The position numbers were made by a program, and so were the translations under genes. Under the pieces are notes generated by a model. That model was not told the origin of the DNA, did not search any database, and saw nothing but the letters and a program-made list of their open reading frames with translations. DNA of 64,000 bases. It comes from Porphyrobacter sp. (GTDB lineage: Bacteria; Pseudomonadota; Alphaproteobacteria; Sphingomonadales; Sphingomonadaceae). Of this stretch, positions 8,816-18,314 are shown piece after piece. How positions within the stretch are numbered: position 1 is the first letter of the stretch; every line of letters starts with the position of its first letter. The DNA lies in contig JAGIBN010000006.1 of the NCBI GenBank assembly GCA_017744315.1, positions 1-64,000 on the forward strand. Reading direction: 5' to 3'.

Positions 8816-9255
8816 TGGCGACCTTAACTCTCGAGAAGCCCGACATCCTCATCCGCGGGCGCAAAGTCGTGGGCGGCGTGACCGAAGGAGAGGCGCTGGT
8901 CACCACCCAGACGATTTCGGGCTGGGGCGGCGTGAACCCGATGAAGGGTGAGATCATCGAGAGCCACCACGAACTGCGCGGCCAGTCGTTCGCGGGGAAG
9001 GTCCTCGTCTTTCCTGGCGCCAAGGGCTCCTCGGGCTGGTCGGGCGTGTTTCACACCACGCGGCTGACCAACACGGCGCCGCTTGCCATGCTGTTCAACG
9101 TCACGACGACAAAGGCCGCGCTCGGCGCGGTCGTGTTGCGGGTTCCAGCGATGACCGATTTCGATCGCGATCCGTTGGAACTCATCGAGACCGGCGACTG
9201 GGTGCGGGTCGACGCGGACCAAGGCTTGGTTTCGATCTGGAAGCGGGCTGGATAA
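8815..9255 (+). CDS. Aconitase X swivel (small) subunit
   Basis: A 146-residue AcnX small subunit (DUF126-type swivel domain). Its key block FPGAKGSSGWSGVFHTTRL near residues 65-83 matches the Gly/Ser loop that supplies an active-site serine in the family. I place the start at the ATG at 8815, which overlaps the large-subunit TGA (TGATG), rather than the upstream in-frame ATG at 8794 inside that gene. It should pair with the large subunit to complete the dehydratase active site. It ends 105 bp before the TpsB gene and is the last gene of the catabolic operon. Confidence 0.85.
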   Translation: MATLTLEKPDILIRGRKVVGGVTEGEALVTTQTISGWGGVNPMKGEIIESHHELRGQSFAGKVLVFPGAKGSSGWSGVFHTTRLTNTAPLAMLFNVTTTKAALGAVVLRVPAMTDFDRDPLELIETGDWVRVDADQGLVSIWKRAG

Positions 9256-9264
9256 CGTGAGGTT

Positions 9265-9294
9265 TTGACATCAAGCCAAATGGGAGCGCTACCC
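9265..9294 (+). promoter_or_regulatory. Candidate promoter with LacI-type operator before tpsB
   Basis: A consensus -35 TTGACA lies at 9265-9270. About 10 bases on, TGGGAGCGCTACCC at 9281-9294 has the perfect centre AGCGCT and GGG/CCC arms, the form of many LacI/GalR-family operators for sugar genes. It overlaps where a -10 box should be (weak GCTACC, 17-bp spacing), so a bound repressor would block the promoter. No LacI-family gene lies in the window, so the regulator would be encoded elsewhere. Confidence 0.45.
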
Positions 9295-9360
9295 TCAAGG
9301 CGCACTTATTGATTTGATAACAACTGTGAATTAGGCGCCGCCCAGGTCTCGGTCTTGGGG

Positions 9361-11082
9361 GTGAAGTTGCGGAAATCTTGGGGGCTTCGCGCCGTTCGTA
9401 GTGCGATCTTGGGCGGCGCGTGCGTTGCAAGCTGTCTGACCGCGGTGCCAGCGTCAGCGCAGGTCGCACTGCCCTCACGTCAGGAGCTGGATCCCGCCCG
9501 GGCCGCCCCGATACCCGCGGCTCCGCGCCGTAACCTGTTCAAGGGCATCGAGCCTGGTCCCTGCGCCTTTCGCGACAGTCCGCTCAAAGTCACCCTGAGC
9601 GCAGTGGATTTCCGCGGCGCGACCTCCGGCGACCTAGCGTTGTCCGACGAAGTTCTCGCTTCGACCTATGCCGAGTTTATCGGCCAGGAAATGCCGCTGA
9701 GCGTCGTCTGCGATATCCGGGATCGTGCTGTTGCTCTCTATCTGCGCCGCGGCGTGCTCGCGAGCGTAGTCATTCCCGAACAGCAGATTAGCGGCGGGCG
9801 ACTGACCCTGACGGTCGTAGAAGCGAAGATCGCTACAGTCAGCTACCACGGCGATGTAGGACCGGCGCAGAAGCAAGTAGAACGCTTCCTCAACCACCTG
9901 CGTGGCCTGGCGCCGTTCGATCTCAATGTCGCCCAGCGTTACCTGTTGCTTGCCTCGGACGTGCCGGGCGTGACCATTCAGTCCGTGCTCCGTCCCTCGG
10001 AGCAGGGCGATGGCGCGCTCGATCTCGACATCACCATGGTCCGCGACGCGGTGGACGGATCGGTCATGACCCAGAACTACGGGTCCAAGACCGTCGGTCG
10101 CGACCTGACGATGGCGCGGGTCGACTTCAACAGCTTCACCTCGCTGGGCGAGCGTACCTCGATCATCGCCTATGGCACTGTGGCTACCGACGAACAGCGC
10201 GTGCTCCAGGTCACCGAACGGTTCTTCCTCGGCGGCAACGGTCTGGCCGCGGACATGTCGGGAGCATGGTCCTGGACCCGGCCCGGTGACGTGCTGACGC
10301 CGCTGGAACTGGAAGGCACTTCGTTTGCTGGCAGCGTACGGCTTTCGTATCCGCTGATCCGCCACAGCCGCCGCAACCTCAACTTGAGCGCAGGCCTCGA
10401 TGTGATCGATCAGAAGGTCGAGTTCGGCGGCGGCCTGGCCACCCTGACCGATGACAGCCTGCGCGTGGTCTTCGCGCGCCTGGACGGTCACTACGCCCCC
10501 GCCGCGCTGTCAGATCACTCCTTTGCCGTGACCGGAGCGCTCGAAGTACGCCAAGGCATCAGCGGTCTCGGCGCCAGCGAGTTCGGCGATCCGCGCGCCT
10601 CGCGCTTCCTGGCCAAGCCCGACGCGACCGTGCTCCGCCTCGAGGCTGAGGTAGGCGCACGCCTGGCCGGCCCGGTGATCGGCAAGATCCGCGGCGCGTG
10701 GCAGTACACCGACGATCCGCTGCTGTCGTACGAGGAGTACGGCGTCGGCAACCTGACCATCGGCCGCGGCTACGACCCCACCGTTGCATCGGGTGACCGC
10801 GCCCTTGCCGCGACGATCGAGCTCAGCACGGTTCCGCTGCCTTTACAGGGCGGGCGATCTGCCTGGCGGCCCTACGTGTTCTACGACGCGGCCGAGCTGA
10901 CCAATCTCGGCTTCGGTGCTGGCAAGCTGAACCTGGCTTCGGCCGGCGTCGGCCTTCGCGCCCAACTGACCTCGCGGGTCGCGGTGGATGTCGTCTGGGC
11001 CGAGCCCTTCGACAGCCCCTTTGGAGTTGGCGAGGAACCCCCTTCGCGCCTGCTCTTCTCGCTGTCCGCCCTGGTCTTCTGA
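9361..11082 (+). CDS. TpsB/ShlB-FhaC-type two-partner secretion transporter
   Basis: A two-partner secretion outer-membrane transporter of about 573 residues. A signal peptide ends near VPASAQVAL. It is followed by a Pro-rich linker, a POTRA-like domain (VTLSAVDFRGAT... and VVIPEQQISGGRLTLTVVEAKI) and a second POTRA (FDLNVAQRYLLLASDVPGVTIQSVLRP). The 16-strand FhaC-type barrel has GNLTIGRGYDPTVASGDRALAATIEL near residues 464-489, close to the conserved VRGY/IRG region of Omp85 transporters. It should thread the TpsA protein encoded 26 bp downstream across the outer membrane. The start is uncertain: GTG at 9361 is chosen, TTG at 9355 is also possible, and no clear Shine-Dalgarno precedes either. 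Confidence 0.88.
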   Translation: MKLRKSWGLRAVRSAILGGACVASCLTAVPASAQVALPSRQELDPARAAPIPAAPRRNLFKGIEPGPCAFRDSPLKVTLSAVDFRGATSGDLALSDEVLASTYAEFIGQEMPLSVVCDIRDRAVALYLRRGVLASVVIPEQQISGGRLTLTVVEAKIATVSYHGDVGPAQKQVERFLNHLRGLAPFDLNVAQRYLLLASDVPGVTIQSVLRPSEQGDGALDLDITMVRDAVDGSVMTQNYGSKTVGRDLTMARVDFNSFTSLGERTSIIAYGTVATDEQRVLQVTERFFLGGNGLAADMSGAWSWTRPGDVLTPLELEGTSFAGSVRLSYPLIRHSRRNLNLSAGLDVIDQKVEFGGGLATLTDDSLRVVFARLDGHYAPAALSDHSFAVTGALEVRQGISGLGASEFGDPRASRFLAKPDATVLRLEAEVGARLAGPVIGKIRGAWQYTDDPLLSYEEYGVGNLTIGRGYDPTVASGDRALAATIELSTVPLPLQGGRSAWRPYVFYDAAELTNLGFGAGKLNLASAGVGLRAQLTSRVAVDVVWAEPFDSPFGVGEEPPSRLLFSLSALVF

Positions 11083-11107
11083 CCGACTGAAATCTCCGGA
11101 GCTTCCC

Positions 11108-14100
11108 ATGACCCTGTCTCAGATCCGCTTGATTTCCTCCAACTCCGTCAAGACTTCGGCGCGCGGATCCTGCCTGCTGATGAGCTCGGCTCTGTGCGGA
11201 GCGGTGGCCATGTTGCCGCAGCCGAGCCTGGCGCAGAGCCTGCCTGGTATCCCGGGGGCGGGAAGCATCACTGTCTCCGCCGGCGGATCGATGCCCGTGA
11301 TCTCCGCACCAGACGCGGTCTCGCTCGACATCGATCTGAACGCGTCGCGCACGGTGATCAATTGGAGCTCGCTGCACGTCAGCAGTGGCGACACCATGAC
11401 GTTCCATTTCGACGCCAGCAGCGACATCGTCCTGAACAAGACAACGAGCCAGATCGCCATCGACAACGGAGCGACCGTGACCGGCTTGGTCGGCGCCACG
11501 ACGGGCGGCAACATCTGGTTCTATTCGCCCCAGGGAGTGATCGTTTCGCCCGGCGCCGTAATGACGGCTGGCGGCTTCCTGTTCAGTCGCGGATCGAGCC
11601 TCAACGACGCTGCGTTTGTCTCTGCCGCCGACCCGACGGCCAACTTGCGCGCTGCTACCGATGCGCTGATCAGGGTCACATCAGTCTCCACGGCAACCAG
11701 CGCCTCGATCACCGCAGGCGGCGAGGTCATGCTGAGCTCGAGCAGCGGCAACCTCAGCGCTCAGAACGTCGTCGGGACGACGGCGCTGGTGTCGACAACT
11801 ACAGGGTCGATCACCGTCAGCGAGATCACCGCCACCAGCGGAACGGCTCAGGTCATTGCCGGGGGCCCAGGCGCCACTGTCACCCAGATCACGGGCGCGA
11901 CCGGGGCTTATGTTACGTCAGCCACCAATAGCTCGGTCGGTTCGGGCACCACTACGAACTCGGGCGACATTCTCATCACGAGCAATGGATCGGCGTCGCT
12001 AACGCTCGGCAACTCCGCCCGCGACGTCACACTTCAGGCGCCGCAAGTGTTCGTGAGCACGGTCGATGCCGCGCGCGACGTCTTCGTGACCGGGACAACG
12101 CTCGCGTATGTGACAAACCGCATCTTCGCCGGGGACGACATCGAAATTACCTCGAACGGCGATGTCAACGCCAGCGGAGCCTATCTACGATCATCCGGCA
12201 CCGGTACGGACGACGGACACATCTTGCTATACTCTTCCGGCGGATCGGTCTCCTCCGGTGGCACACTGATCACTATGGGAACCGGCGCGACTGCGGGGGA
12301 CATCACGATCAGCGGCATAGGTTCGGCGTCGGCGGGTACTGTCCGCTCGAGCCGGGACTTCATTCTGACCGGCAGCTCTGTTTCGCTGTCGTCAGCAACG
12401 GCCGCGCGTGACGCGCTCGTCTCCGCATCGGGCGGAGATGCCACCGTCTCCATCGAGGCTATTGCCGGGGATGACGTCGAGCTCGTTTCCGCCGGCGGCA
12501 ATGTGGTGGCTGGGAACGCAACCTTGAGGTCGACCGGCCTCGGTGCCGTTGATGACGCCTACGTCCTGGCGCTCTCGACGTCGGGCGGCTCGGTTGCCGT
12601 CGGAACGGCGCTAACCCAGGGTACCGCCGCTGCCGCAGGCAATGTGACGGTCAGTGGGGGCACGATCACCCTGACCTCGGCGTCCTCCTCGCAAGACCTG
12701 TCTTTGAGCAGTTCGGGTTCTCTCAACCTTACGGGCGATTACAGCGCGGCTCGAACCGCCTCGCTGTCCGCAATCGGGTCGATCACCCAGAGCAGTGGAA
12801 GCCTGACCGCGACGACCCTGACCGCCGGCTCGCAGAGCGGCATCACCCTCTCGCAGGCTACCAACAACGTGAGCAGCTTGGGCGGGATGAACGCTGGGGG
12901 CAATCTCACGTATGTCGACGCCGACGATTTTGCGCTCACCGGATATACGGCCGGCATGTCTGTGTCCTTGCAGTCCACCAACGGTGCGATAACTCAAACG
13001 GCGGGTTCGCTATCGACCGGGACCCTCTCTGCCTCCGCAGTAAACGGCATCTCGCTGACGAGTGCCACGAACAACCTGGCCCTAGTCGATCTGCTCAGCA
13101 ACACCGGGTCGGGTGACATCGCTCTTACCACGACTTCTAACCTCGTACTCAATGGTCCCGTCAGCGCGATCGAAGGTCTCTCCCTCAACGCCGGCGGCCA
13201 AATTCTCCAGATCGGCGACTACATCACGGCCCGCTCCCTTAACGCGCAGGCTACCGGTGGAGTCGGTCTCAGCGCCGTGAACATGATCGACAACCTCGGC
13301 ACGATCCAGAACGACGGGTCGGGCAATGTTGTAATCAATAATGGCACTTCGCTAACGATCGCCGGTACGATCGGCAGTGCAGGCGATGTGGCAATTGCGA
13401 CAACGTCGGGCAACCTTGATGCCACCACCGGCGGCGAGATCATCGCGGGGCAGGACGTCGTTTTGATCGGCGCCGCCGGCTTCAGTGGTTCGCCCGCGGC
13501 CCTGATCGGTCGCAACGTGACCGTGACCGCCACCACCGGTGATGCCACCGTCGGTCGGATCACGGCGACCGGCGGAAACGCCCTGGTCGAAGCGCAAGAT
13601 GGTGCGGCCACCCTGCGCGACGTTTCCGTCACCGGCGGCAGCACCACCGTAACCGCCAGCGGAACCGCGACGCTCGGTGCCGACAGCCTGGCGGGCATCA
13701 CCTCGCTCAATCGTGTCGATCAGGCGGCAGGCTCCATCTCGGTCACCTCGGCCCACAGCGATGCGCGGGTGTTCCTCGCCAGTCTCAACAACGACCTCGC
13801 TTTAGTCAGCGCCAACTCTGCGAACGGAACCGCGTCGATCGGCGTCGCGAGCGGTTTCAAGGTCAATTCCGTGGCCGGGCGCAACGTCTCGCTCTCTGCC
13901 AGCAACGGCACGATCAACGCTCCCGCGATAACTGTCAGCGGTGGCGACTACACCGCCACGGCGCGGGACTGGGCCGGAGTTGCACTGAATCCGGGCGGAA
14001 CGATCCGCAACCTGTCGATCACCGACACTGCTGGCGGGCTGGTTCTGGCCAATGCCCTGACGGCGACCGGCGACTTGGGCCTTTCGTCCTCCGCGGAGCT

Positions 14101-16090
14101 CTCCAGCATTTACGACCTGACTGCAGACGGGAAGGTCAGCGTGATGGCGACCGGCGATGTGGCGCTGGCCCGGGCGTCTGCCGGTGATGAACTCACCATC
14201 AGCTCCGGCGGCAACGCGACTTTGACTTTGGCCACGGCGTCAGATCGGATCGAAGTGTCGGCAGGCGCGGGGACGGCCAGACTTGCCTCCGCCACTCTGA
14301 CCGGAACGGGGGCCAACAGTTTGCTAGTTTCGGCCTCTGGCGGGAATGTCGTACTGGGCGCGGCGACGCCTAACTCGATCGCTGCGGCAAACGCAGTGAC
14401 CTCTGCGGGGATGTCGACCACGATCGAGGCACTTGCGGCGGCAGGGATCGCCTCCGTCAATCTCGACCACGCTGCGGACGGGCTGAGCCTGGTGAGCGGT
14501 CGCGACGGTGCTCTGATAAGGGTGGCCCATGGCGACCTGACGATCGGCGAGGTCCGCTCGACTGCAGGGGCCGTGCAAGTCGAAGGTCCGACCGGTACGC
14601 TGACGGTGGGGCTGCTTGCCGCCCAACTGAATTCAGAGGTCTTGGGCACGAACGACACGCAGATCGGCTCGGCCCTAGTCGGAGCGGACCTCTCGGTTCG
14701 ATCGACGACCGGAAACCTGCACTTGGGCGACGGCACGCACGGCCAGATGGTTAGCGTGGCCGACGGGCTGTCGCTCGATGCCGGAGGCAACATCACGCAA
14801 GACGCCGCCCTTGAAGCAACAACGCTCAACGTGACAGCTGGGACCGGCGCGAGCCTGCTGGCCGGCAACCTCGTGCAGTATCTGGGATCGGTCAACGTTG
14901 CCTCGGGCGGCTTTACGTTCCAGGGTGCCGGGTCCTACGACCTGACCGGACCGATCGTCGCCACCGGCCAGGCCGTAGACCTGCGCTCAGAAGGCGCGAT
15001 CGTCCAGACAGCCGGCACGATCACCGCCCAGACCCTCACTGGCCGAACCGCTAACGGAGCTACCTTTGGCGGGGCAAACAGTATCGCGAGGCTGGGTGAC
15101 TTCACCAACCTCGGCGGCTCACTGCTGCTCAACAACGCCGATGCACTGACAATCACCGGAACAGTCCTGAGCGGCGGCGATCTGACGATCCGCTCTCACG
15201 GTGGGATGACCTTCACCAACACTGGTACAGTCCGCGCAGATGGCGCCGGAGACGCCGTAGTCCTGGCGTCGGATGGTCTCTTCACCAACGAGCGCGGTGC
15301 TAACGCCGTGACGGCCAGCAACGCTACAGGCCGCTGGCTGATCTACACGCAAGAGGCCGGCAATCCGACCGGCTCGACCTCCGGCGATGATCTGGGCGGC
15401 TTGCTCGGCCGGAACTTCTACGGCTCGGCCTACGATTTTGGGACCGGAACCTTCTCGGTCACCCCCAATGCCGGCAACCGCTTCGTGCGCGCCTATCGGC
15501 CCACGCTGACCGTGACGCCGATCAGCCTGACGACGACCTACAACGGCACCATTCCGCAGATCGGTTCGACGATCACCGGCCTCGTCAACGGCGACCTTGC
15601 CGCTGACGCCTGGACGGGAGCGCCGATCATCCTCGGTGCGGGCAGCAACGCCGGGACTTATGCACTAGCCGCCAGCATCGGCAGCCTCGCCTCCGACATG
15701 AACTACGCCTTCGCCTTCGGCACCGGATCGCTAGGGATTGATCCTCGGGCGTTGACGATCAATGCCGAGGACGTCTTCAAGGACTTCGGCCAGCCCGACC
15801 CGGCCCTGCTCTATCGGATCACCTCCGGCGACCTGGTTTCGGGCGACGTCTTCACCGGCACGCTTTCGCGCGACGCCGGAGAGTCGCCTGACGACTACCG
15901 GATCGGACGCGGCACCTTGAGCCTTTCGCCGAATTACGTGGTGACGTTCACGGGCGCCACCTTCACGATCCGGCCCGTGCCGGCCAACGATCCGGCGGGT
16001 TCGGCGCTTCTGAAGGCGCTTCACCGACCGCTCGACTTCAACCTCAACTGGGATCCGGCGCCAAATCTATCGACGGAGATCATGGACTAA
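11108..16090 (+). CDS. TpsA-like filamentous adhesin with C-terminal MBG/YDG domains
   Basis: A 1660-residue secreted exoprotein. The ATG at 11108, 26 bp after the transporter, gives a signal peptide ending PQPSLAQ. The secretion (TPS) domain follows: MTFHFDASSDIVLNKTT and the GGNIWFYSPQGVIVSPGAV block near residues 130-155, where the usual NPNGI motif reads SPQGV. The long middle (about 200-1440) is Ser/Thr/Gly/Ala-rich imperfect repeats such as AGDDVELVSAGGN and AARDVFVTG, expected to form a beta-helix. Two MBG/YDG-like domains close the protein: LTVTPISLTTTYNG...NGDL and LTINAEDVFKDFGQPDP. Such proteins act as adhesins or biofilm matrix components. It ends in ordinary adhesin sequence with no toxin-like tail, so CDI function is unlikely. 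Confidence 0.9.
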   Translation: MTLSQIRLISSNSVKTSARGSCLLMSSALCGAVAMLPQPSLAQSLPGIPGAGSITVSAGGSMPVISAPDAVSLDIDLNASRTVINWSSLHVSSGDTMTFHFDASSDIVLNKTTSQIAIDNGATVTGLVGATTGGNIWFYSPQGVIVSPGAVMTAGGFLFSRGSSLNDAAFVSAADPTANLRAATDALIRVTSVSTATSASITAGGEVMLSSSSGNLSAQNVVGTTALVSTTTGSITVSEITATSGTAQVIAGGPGATVTQITGATGAYVTSATNSSVGSGTTTNSGDILITSNGSASLTLGNSARDVTLQAPQVFVSTVDAARDVFVTGTTLAYVTNRIFAGDDIEITSNGDVNASGAYLRSSGTGTDDGHILLYSSGGSVSSGGTLITMGTGATAGDITISGIGSASAGTVRSSRDFILTGSSVSLSSATAARDALVSASGGDATVSIEAIAGDDVELVSAGGNVVAGNATLRSTGLGAVDDAYVLALSTSGGSVAVGTALTQGTAAAAGNVTVSGGTITLTSASSSQDLSLSSSGSLNLTGDYSAARTASLSAIGSITQSSGSLTATTLTAGSQSGITLSQATNNVSSLGGMNAGGNLTYVDADDFALTGYTAGMSVSLQSTNGAITQTAGSLSTGTLSASAVNGISLTSATNNLALVDLLSNTGSGDIALTTTSNLVLNGPVSAIEGLSLNAGGQILQIGDYITARSLNAQATGGVGLSAVNMIDNLGTIQNDGSGNVVINNGTSLTIAGTIGSAGDVAIATTSGNLDATTGGEIIAGQDVVLIGAAGFSGSPAALIGRNVTVTATTGDATVGRITATGGNALVEAQDGAATLRDVSVTGGSTTVTASGTATLGADSLAGITSLNRVDQAAGSISVTSAHSDARVFLASLNNDLALVSANSANGTASIGVASGFKVNSVAGRNVSLSASNGTINAPAITVSGGDYTATARDWAGVALNPGGTIRNLSITDTAGGLVLANALTATGDLGLSSSAELSSIYDLTADGKVSVMATGDVALARASAGDELTISSGGNATLTLATASDRIEVSAGAGTARLASATLTGTGANSLLVSASGGNVVLGAATPNSIAAANAVTSAGMSTTIEALAAAGIASVNLDHAADGLSLVSGRDGALIRVAHGDLTIGEVRSTAGAVQVEGPTGTLTVGLLAAQLNSEVLGTNDTQIGSALVGADLSVRSTTGNLHLGDGTHGQMVSVADGLSLDAGGNITQDAALEATTLNVTAGTGASLLAGNLVQYLGSVNVASGGFTFQGAGSYDLTGPIVATGQAVDLRSEGAIVQTAGTITAQTLTGRTANGATFGGANSIARLGDFTNLGGSLLLNNADALTITGTVLSGGDLTIRSHGGMTFTNTGTVRADGAGDAVVLASDGLFTNERGANAVTASNATGRWLIYTQEAGNPTGSTSGDDLGGLLGRNFYGSAYDFGTGTFSVTPNAGNRFVRAYRPTLTVTPISLTTTYNGTIPQIGSTITGLVNGDLAADAWTGAPIILGAGSNAGTYALAASIGSLASDMNYAFAFGTGSLGIDPRALTINAEDVFKDFGQPDPALLYRITSGDLVSGDVFTGTLSRDAGESPDDYRIGRGTLSLSPNYVVTFTGATFTIRPVPANDPAGSALLKALHRPLDFNLNWDPAPNLSTEIMD

Positions 16091-16092
16091 GA

Positions 16093-16629
16093 TCAACGCG
16101 CAGCACTGCCCGGCGGGAACTGCGCGAACATCTTGTCGAGTTCCTTGTTTAGGGCCTTCGTCTGTTTTTCCGGCGTCGAAGGCACGGTGCCTGTCGCCGT
16201 TCCCCGCCAGATGGCCTGCTGAGTGCCGGTGTCGAACATGTCGAGGATAAGGGTTCCGGTCGCGTAGTTACGAACGGTCGTGGTCGCAGAGCCCATCCCG
16301 ACGCCTCCCCAGCCGCGCCATCCCCAGCCACCCATGGGGGTTCCGGTATAGAACGTGTCGAGAGACTGCTTCTCCCCGGTGGTGACGTGCGCGGCCAAGG
16401 ATACGTCGCCCTTCTCGACCAGGGTCCATCCTTTGGCCTGCAGGCGAGCGTTGATCCCGTCGACAATCCGCTGCTGCATCAAGGGCGAGGCGGTTTCGGG
16501 TTTCATGGCCCAGGAAAATGTGCGGTACGAGCTGAATGACGTCGCCGGATTCACGTCGGTGGTCACCTTTGCGCCGAGAGGCGACAAGGCAAACGTCGCA
16601 ACAACCAGTGCAACAGCGAGCTTTCGCAT
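16093..16629 (-). CDS. DUF4136-like secreted/periplasmic protein
   Basis: A 178-residue protein with signal peptide MRKLAVALVVATFALSPLGA. The mature part begins VTTDVNPATSFSSYRTFSW, the hallmark opening of DUF4136 proteins, then VDGINARLQAKGWTLVEKGDVSLAAHV and a Gly/Trp-rich stretch GGWGWRGWGGVGMG near the middle. The end LILDMFDTGTQQAIWRGTATG also fits the family. Function is not known; many members are lipoproteins, but here no lipobox cysteine is present. The ATG at 16629 is chosen because GGAGAAATTCCC precedes it; the frame is open further upstream without support. It converges on the TpsA gene with a 2-bp gap. Confidence 0.8.
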   Translation of the reverse strand: MRKLAVALVVATFALSPLGAKVTTDVNPATSFSSYRTFSWAMKPETASPLMQQRIVDGINARLQAKGWTLVEKGDVSLAAHVTTGEKQSLDTFYTGTPMGGWGWRGWGGVGMGSATTTVRNYATGTLILDMFDTGTQQAIWRGTATGTVPSTPEKQTKALNKELDKMFAQFPPGSAAR

Positions 16630-16933
16630 GGGAATTTCTCCTATCGAATAGGCGCCGCCTCGACACGCTTCCAGGATCATGAGCGGATGCAGGACGACAG
16701 CTGCCAGTGCCTGGCCATAGGTAGGCAAGCGCGACGCAGGTATCGGGCATTCCCTGCGTTAGCGGCCGGAAAATTGCCCATACGAGACCGGCCTCCCTGC
16801 GCCTGCTCGGGTCTTGACGGCTGCCGATCTACCAGGGTTCCCATCACTTGAATGGAGGGATCATCCTGATGGATCAACTAGATGCGCGACCCTAGCACTG
16901 GCGATCCGGGCACCAAGCCAAGGCAGGAAAGGG
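16630..16933. other. Divergent intergenic gap, no gene seen
   Basis: About 300 bp separate the divergent DUF4136 and BamA-like genes and presumably hold both promoters. Open frames here are short and lack homology-like sequence. AGGAAAGGG at 16925-16933 is the ribosome site for the plus-strand gene. I see no clear operator or RNA structure. Confidence 0.4.
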
Positions 16934-18199
16934 ATGATCACAGGGTCGCGCAATCAGCTCGCAACTTGGCCCACCGCTCTCGTCCTCGCCCTCTTCTTGA
17001 GCTGCCTGGGCTCGGGAGTGCGGGCTCAGGAAGGCGTGCCGCTCACTGGTGAGGTGCAGTCAGCCGAGGACACGCCCGATCCCGTCTCAGATCGGCAAAA
17101 CACGGCACCCAGCGTCACCGCGCCAGCCGAACCGCCCCATAAGGAAGACTTCTTCGCCCGCTTCTTCGACAAAGAGGATGGGATGATCGATCTCTCGAGC
17201 TTCCTCGCCAAAGGTGGCTTCATCCCGGTCCCGATCATCATCACCGAACCCGCTGTGGATGGCGGTCTCGGTATGGCCGCGGCCTTTCTGTCGGCGAACC
17301 CCGACAATCCCAGGCAGGTTACCAAGCACATCGTCGGCGCGATGAAGACCGGCAACGGATCTTACGGCTACGGATACTTCCAGAGCGGATATGCGTTTGA
17401 CGGACGGCTCAATTATCGCTTCGGGGTCGGGAGGGGGAAGATAACGCTCGACGCGTTCCCCGTCTTCGCGCCCGACGGCATCGAATACACCAACCATTAC
17501 GACTACGGCATCCTCGGCTCGGCGCTGTGGCACTTCAAGGACGATCGCTTTTCGATCGGGCCGCTGTTCGATTTCCGCAAGCTAAAGTCCGAACTCGACA
17601 TCGAAGGCCTGCCAGAGGATTTCGCCGGGGACTTCAACTCGACGCTGCATACCGGAGCGCTCGGGATGGGCTTTCACTTCGACAGTCGCGACAACCCGCT
17701 CACTCCCACCAAGGGCATCAATGCCTACGTCGAGGGCAAGTTCAATCGCGACGCGTTCGGCAGCGATCGGGATTACGAGGTCTATGATCTGGAGTTCTAC
17801 TCGTTCGACAAGATCAGCTCCGCGCTGCGCTATGGCCTGAAGGTCGAAGTGGATGCGATACGCGGAGACTTCCCCGCCTATTTCGCGCCATCCATCGATC
17901 TGCGCGGGGTCCAGGCCATGCAGTATCAGGGCATGAACGTGCTGAGTACCGAAGCCGAACTGACGTGGCAGCTAAGCCCGCGCTGGGCCCTGCTTGCCTT
18001 TGGCGGGCTTGGACTGACCGACAACGGCAGCAGGAAGATCTTCAGCGATTCCGGTTCGATCTGGGCCGGAGGTGCGGGCTTCCGCTACCGCCTGGCGCGC
18101 AAGCTCGGCTTCGATGCGGGCCTCGACGTAGCCTATGGTCCGGGGGGCTTCGTGTTTTACCTCCAGTTCGGCCATGCGTGGTCATTTGGAATGGACTGA
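16934..18199 (+). CDS. BamA/TamA-family outer-membrane barrel protein
   Basis: A 421-residue protein with signal peptide (ending GSGVRAQ), a Pro/Glu-rich linker, then KEDFFARFFDKEDGMIDLSSFLAKGGFIPVPIIITEPAVDGGLG. This is the typical entry to the C-terminal surface-antigen barrel (Bac_surface_Ag) without POTRA domains. MGFHFDSRDNPLTPTKGINAYVEGKF matches the conserved barrel strand of the family. It ends FYLQFGHAWSFGMD with a near-terminal aromatic residue. Single-barrel members of this family lack the POTRA array needed for BAM function, and their role is unknown. The ATG at 16934 is favoured by AGGAAAGGG. It precedes the GH130 gene by 115 bp on the same strand. Confidence 0.8.
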   Translation: MITGSRNQLATWPTALVLALFLSCLGSGVRAQEGVPLTGEVQSAEDTPDPVSDRQNTAPSVTAPAEPPHKEDFFARFFDKEDGMIDLSSFLAKGGFIPVPIIITEPAVDGGLGMAAAFLSANPDNPRQVTKHIVGAMKTGNGSYGYGYFQSGYAFDGRLNYRFGVGRGKITLDAFPVFAPDGIEYTNHYDYGILGSALWHFKDDRFSIGPLFDFRKLKSELDIEGLPEDFAGDFNSTLHTGALGMGFHFDSRDNPLTPTKGINAYVEGKFNRDAFGSDRDYEVYDLEFYSFDKISSALRYGLKVEVDAIRGDFPAYFAPSIDLRGVQAMQYQGMNVLSTEAELTWQLSPRWALLAFGGLGLTDNGSRKIFSDSGSIWAGGAGFRYRLARKLGFDAGLDVAYGPGGFVFYLQFGHAWSFGMD

Positions 18200-18314
18200 C
18201 CACAGACGGCAGCCCCTCCGCATTTGACCCGATGCAATCCGACCGCGCGACCGGGTAGTGTCGGGACGTCTTGGGGGATTTGGCAGGATCAAAACCACCC
18301 CTGCCCGGAGCGGG

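Noticed and set aside
15480..16090. CDI-type toxin domain at the TpsA C-terminus
   Set aside because: The end consists of MBG/YDG-like domains, and no immunity gene follows; the next gene is a convergent DUF4136 protein.
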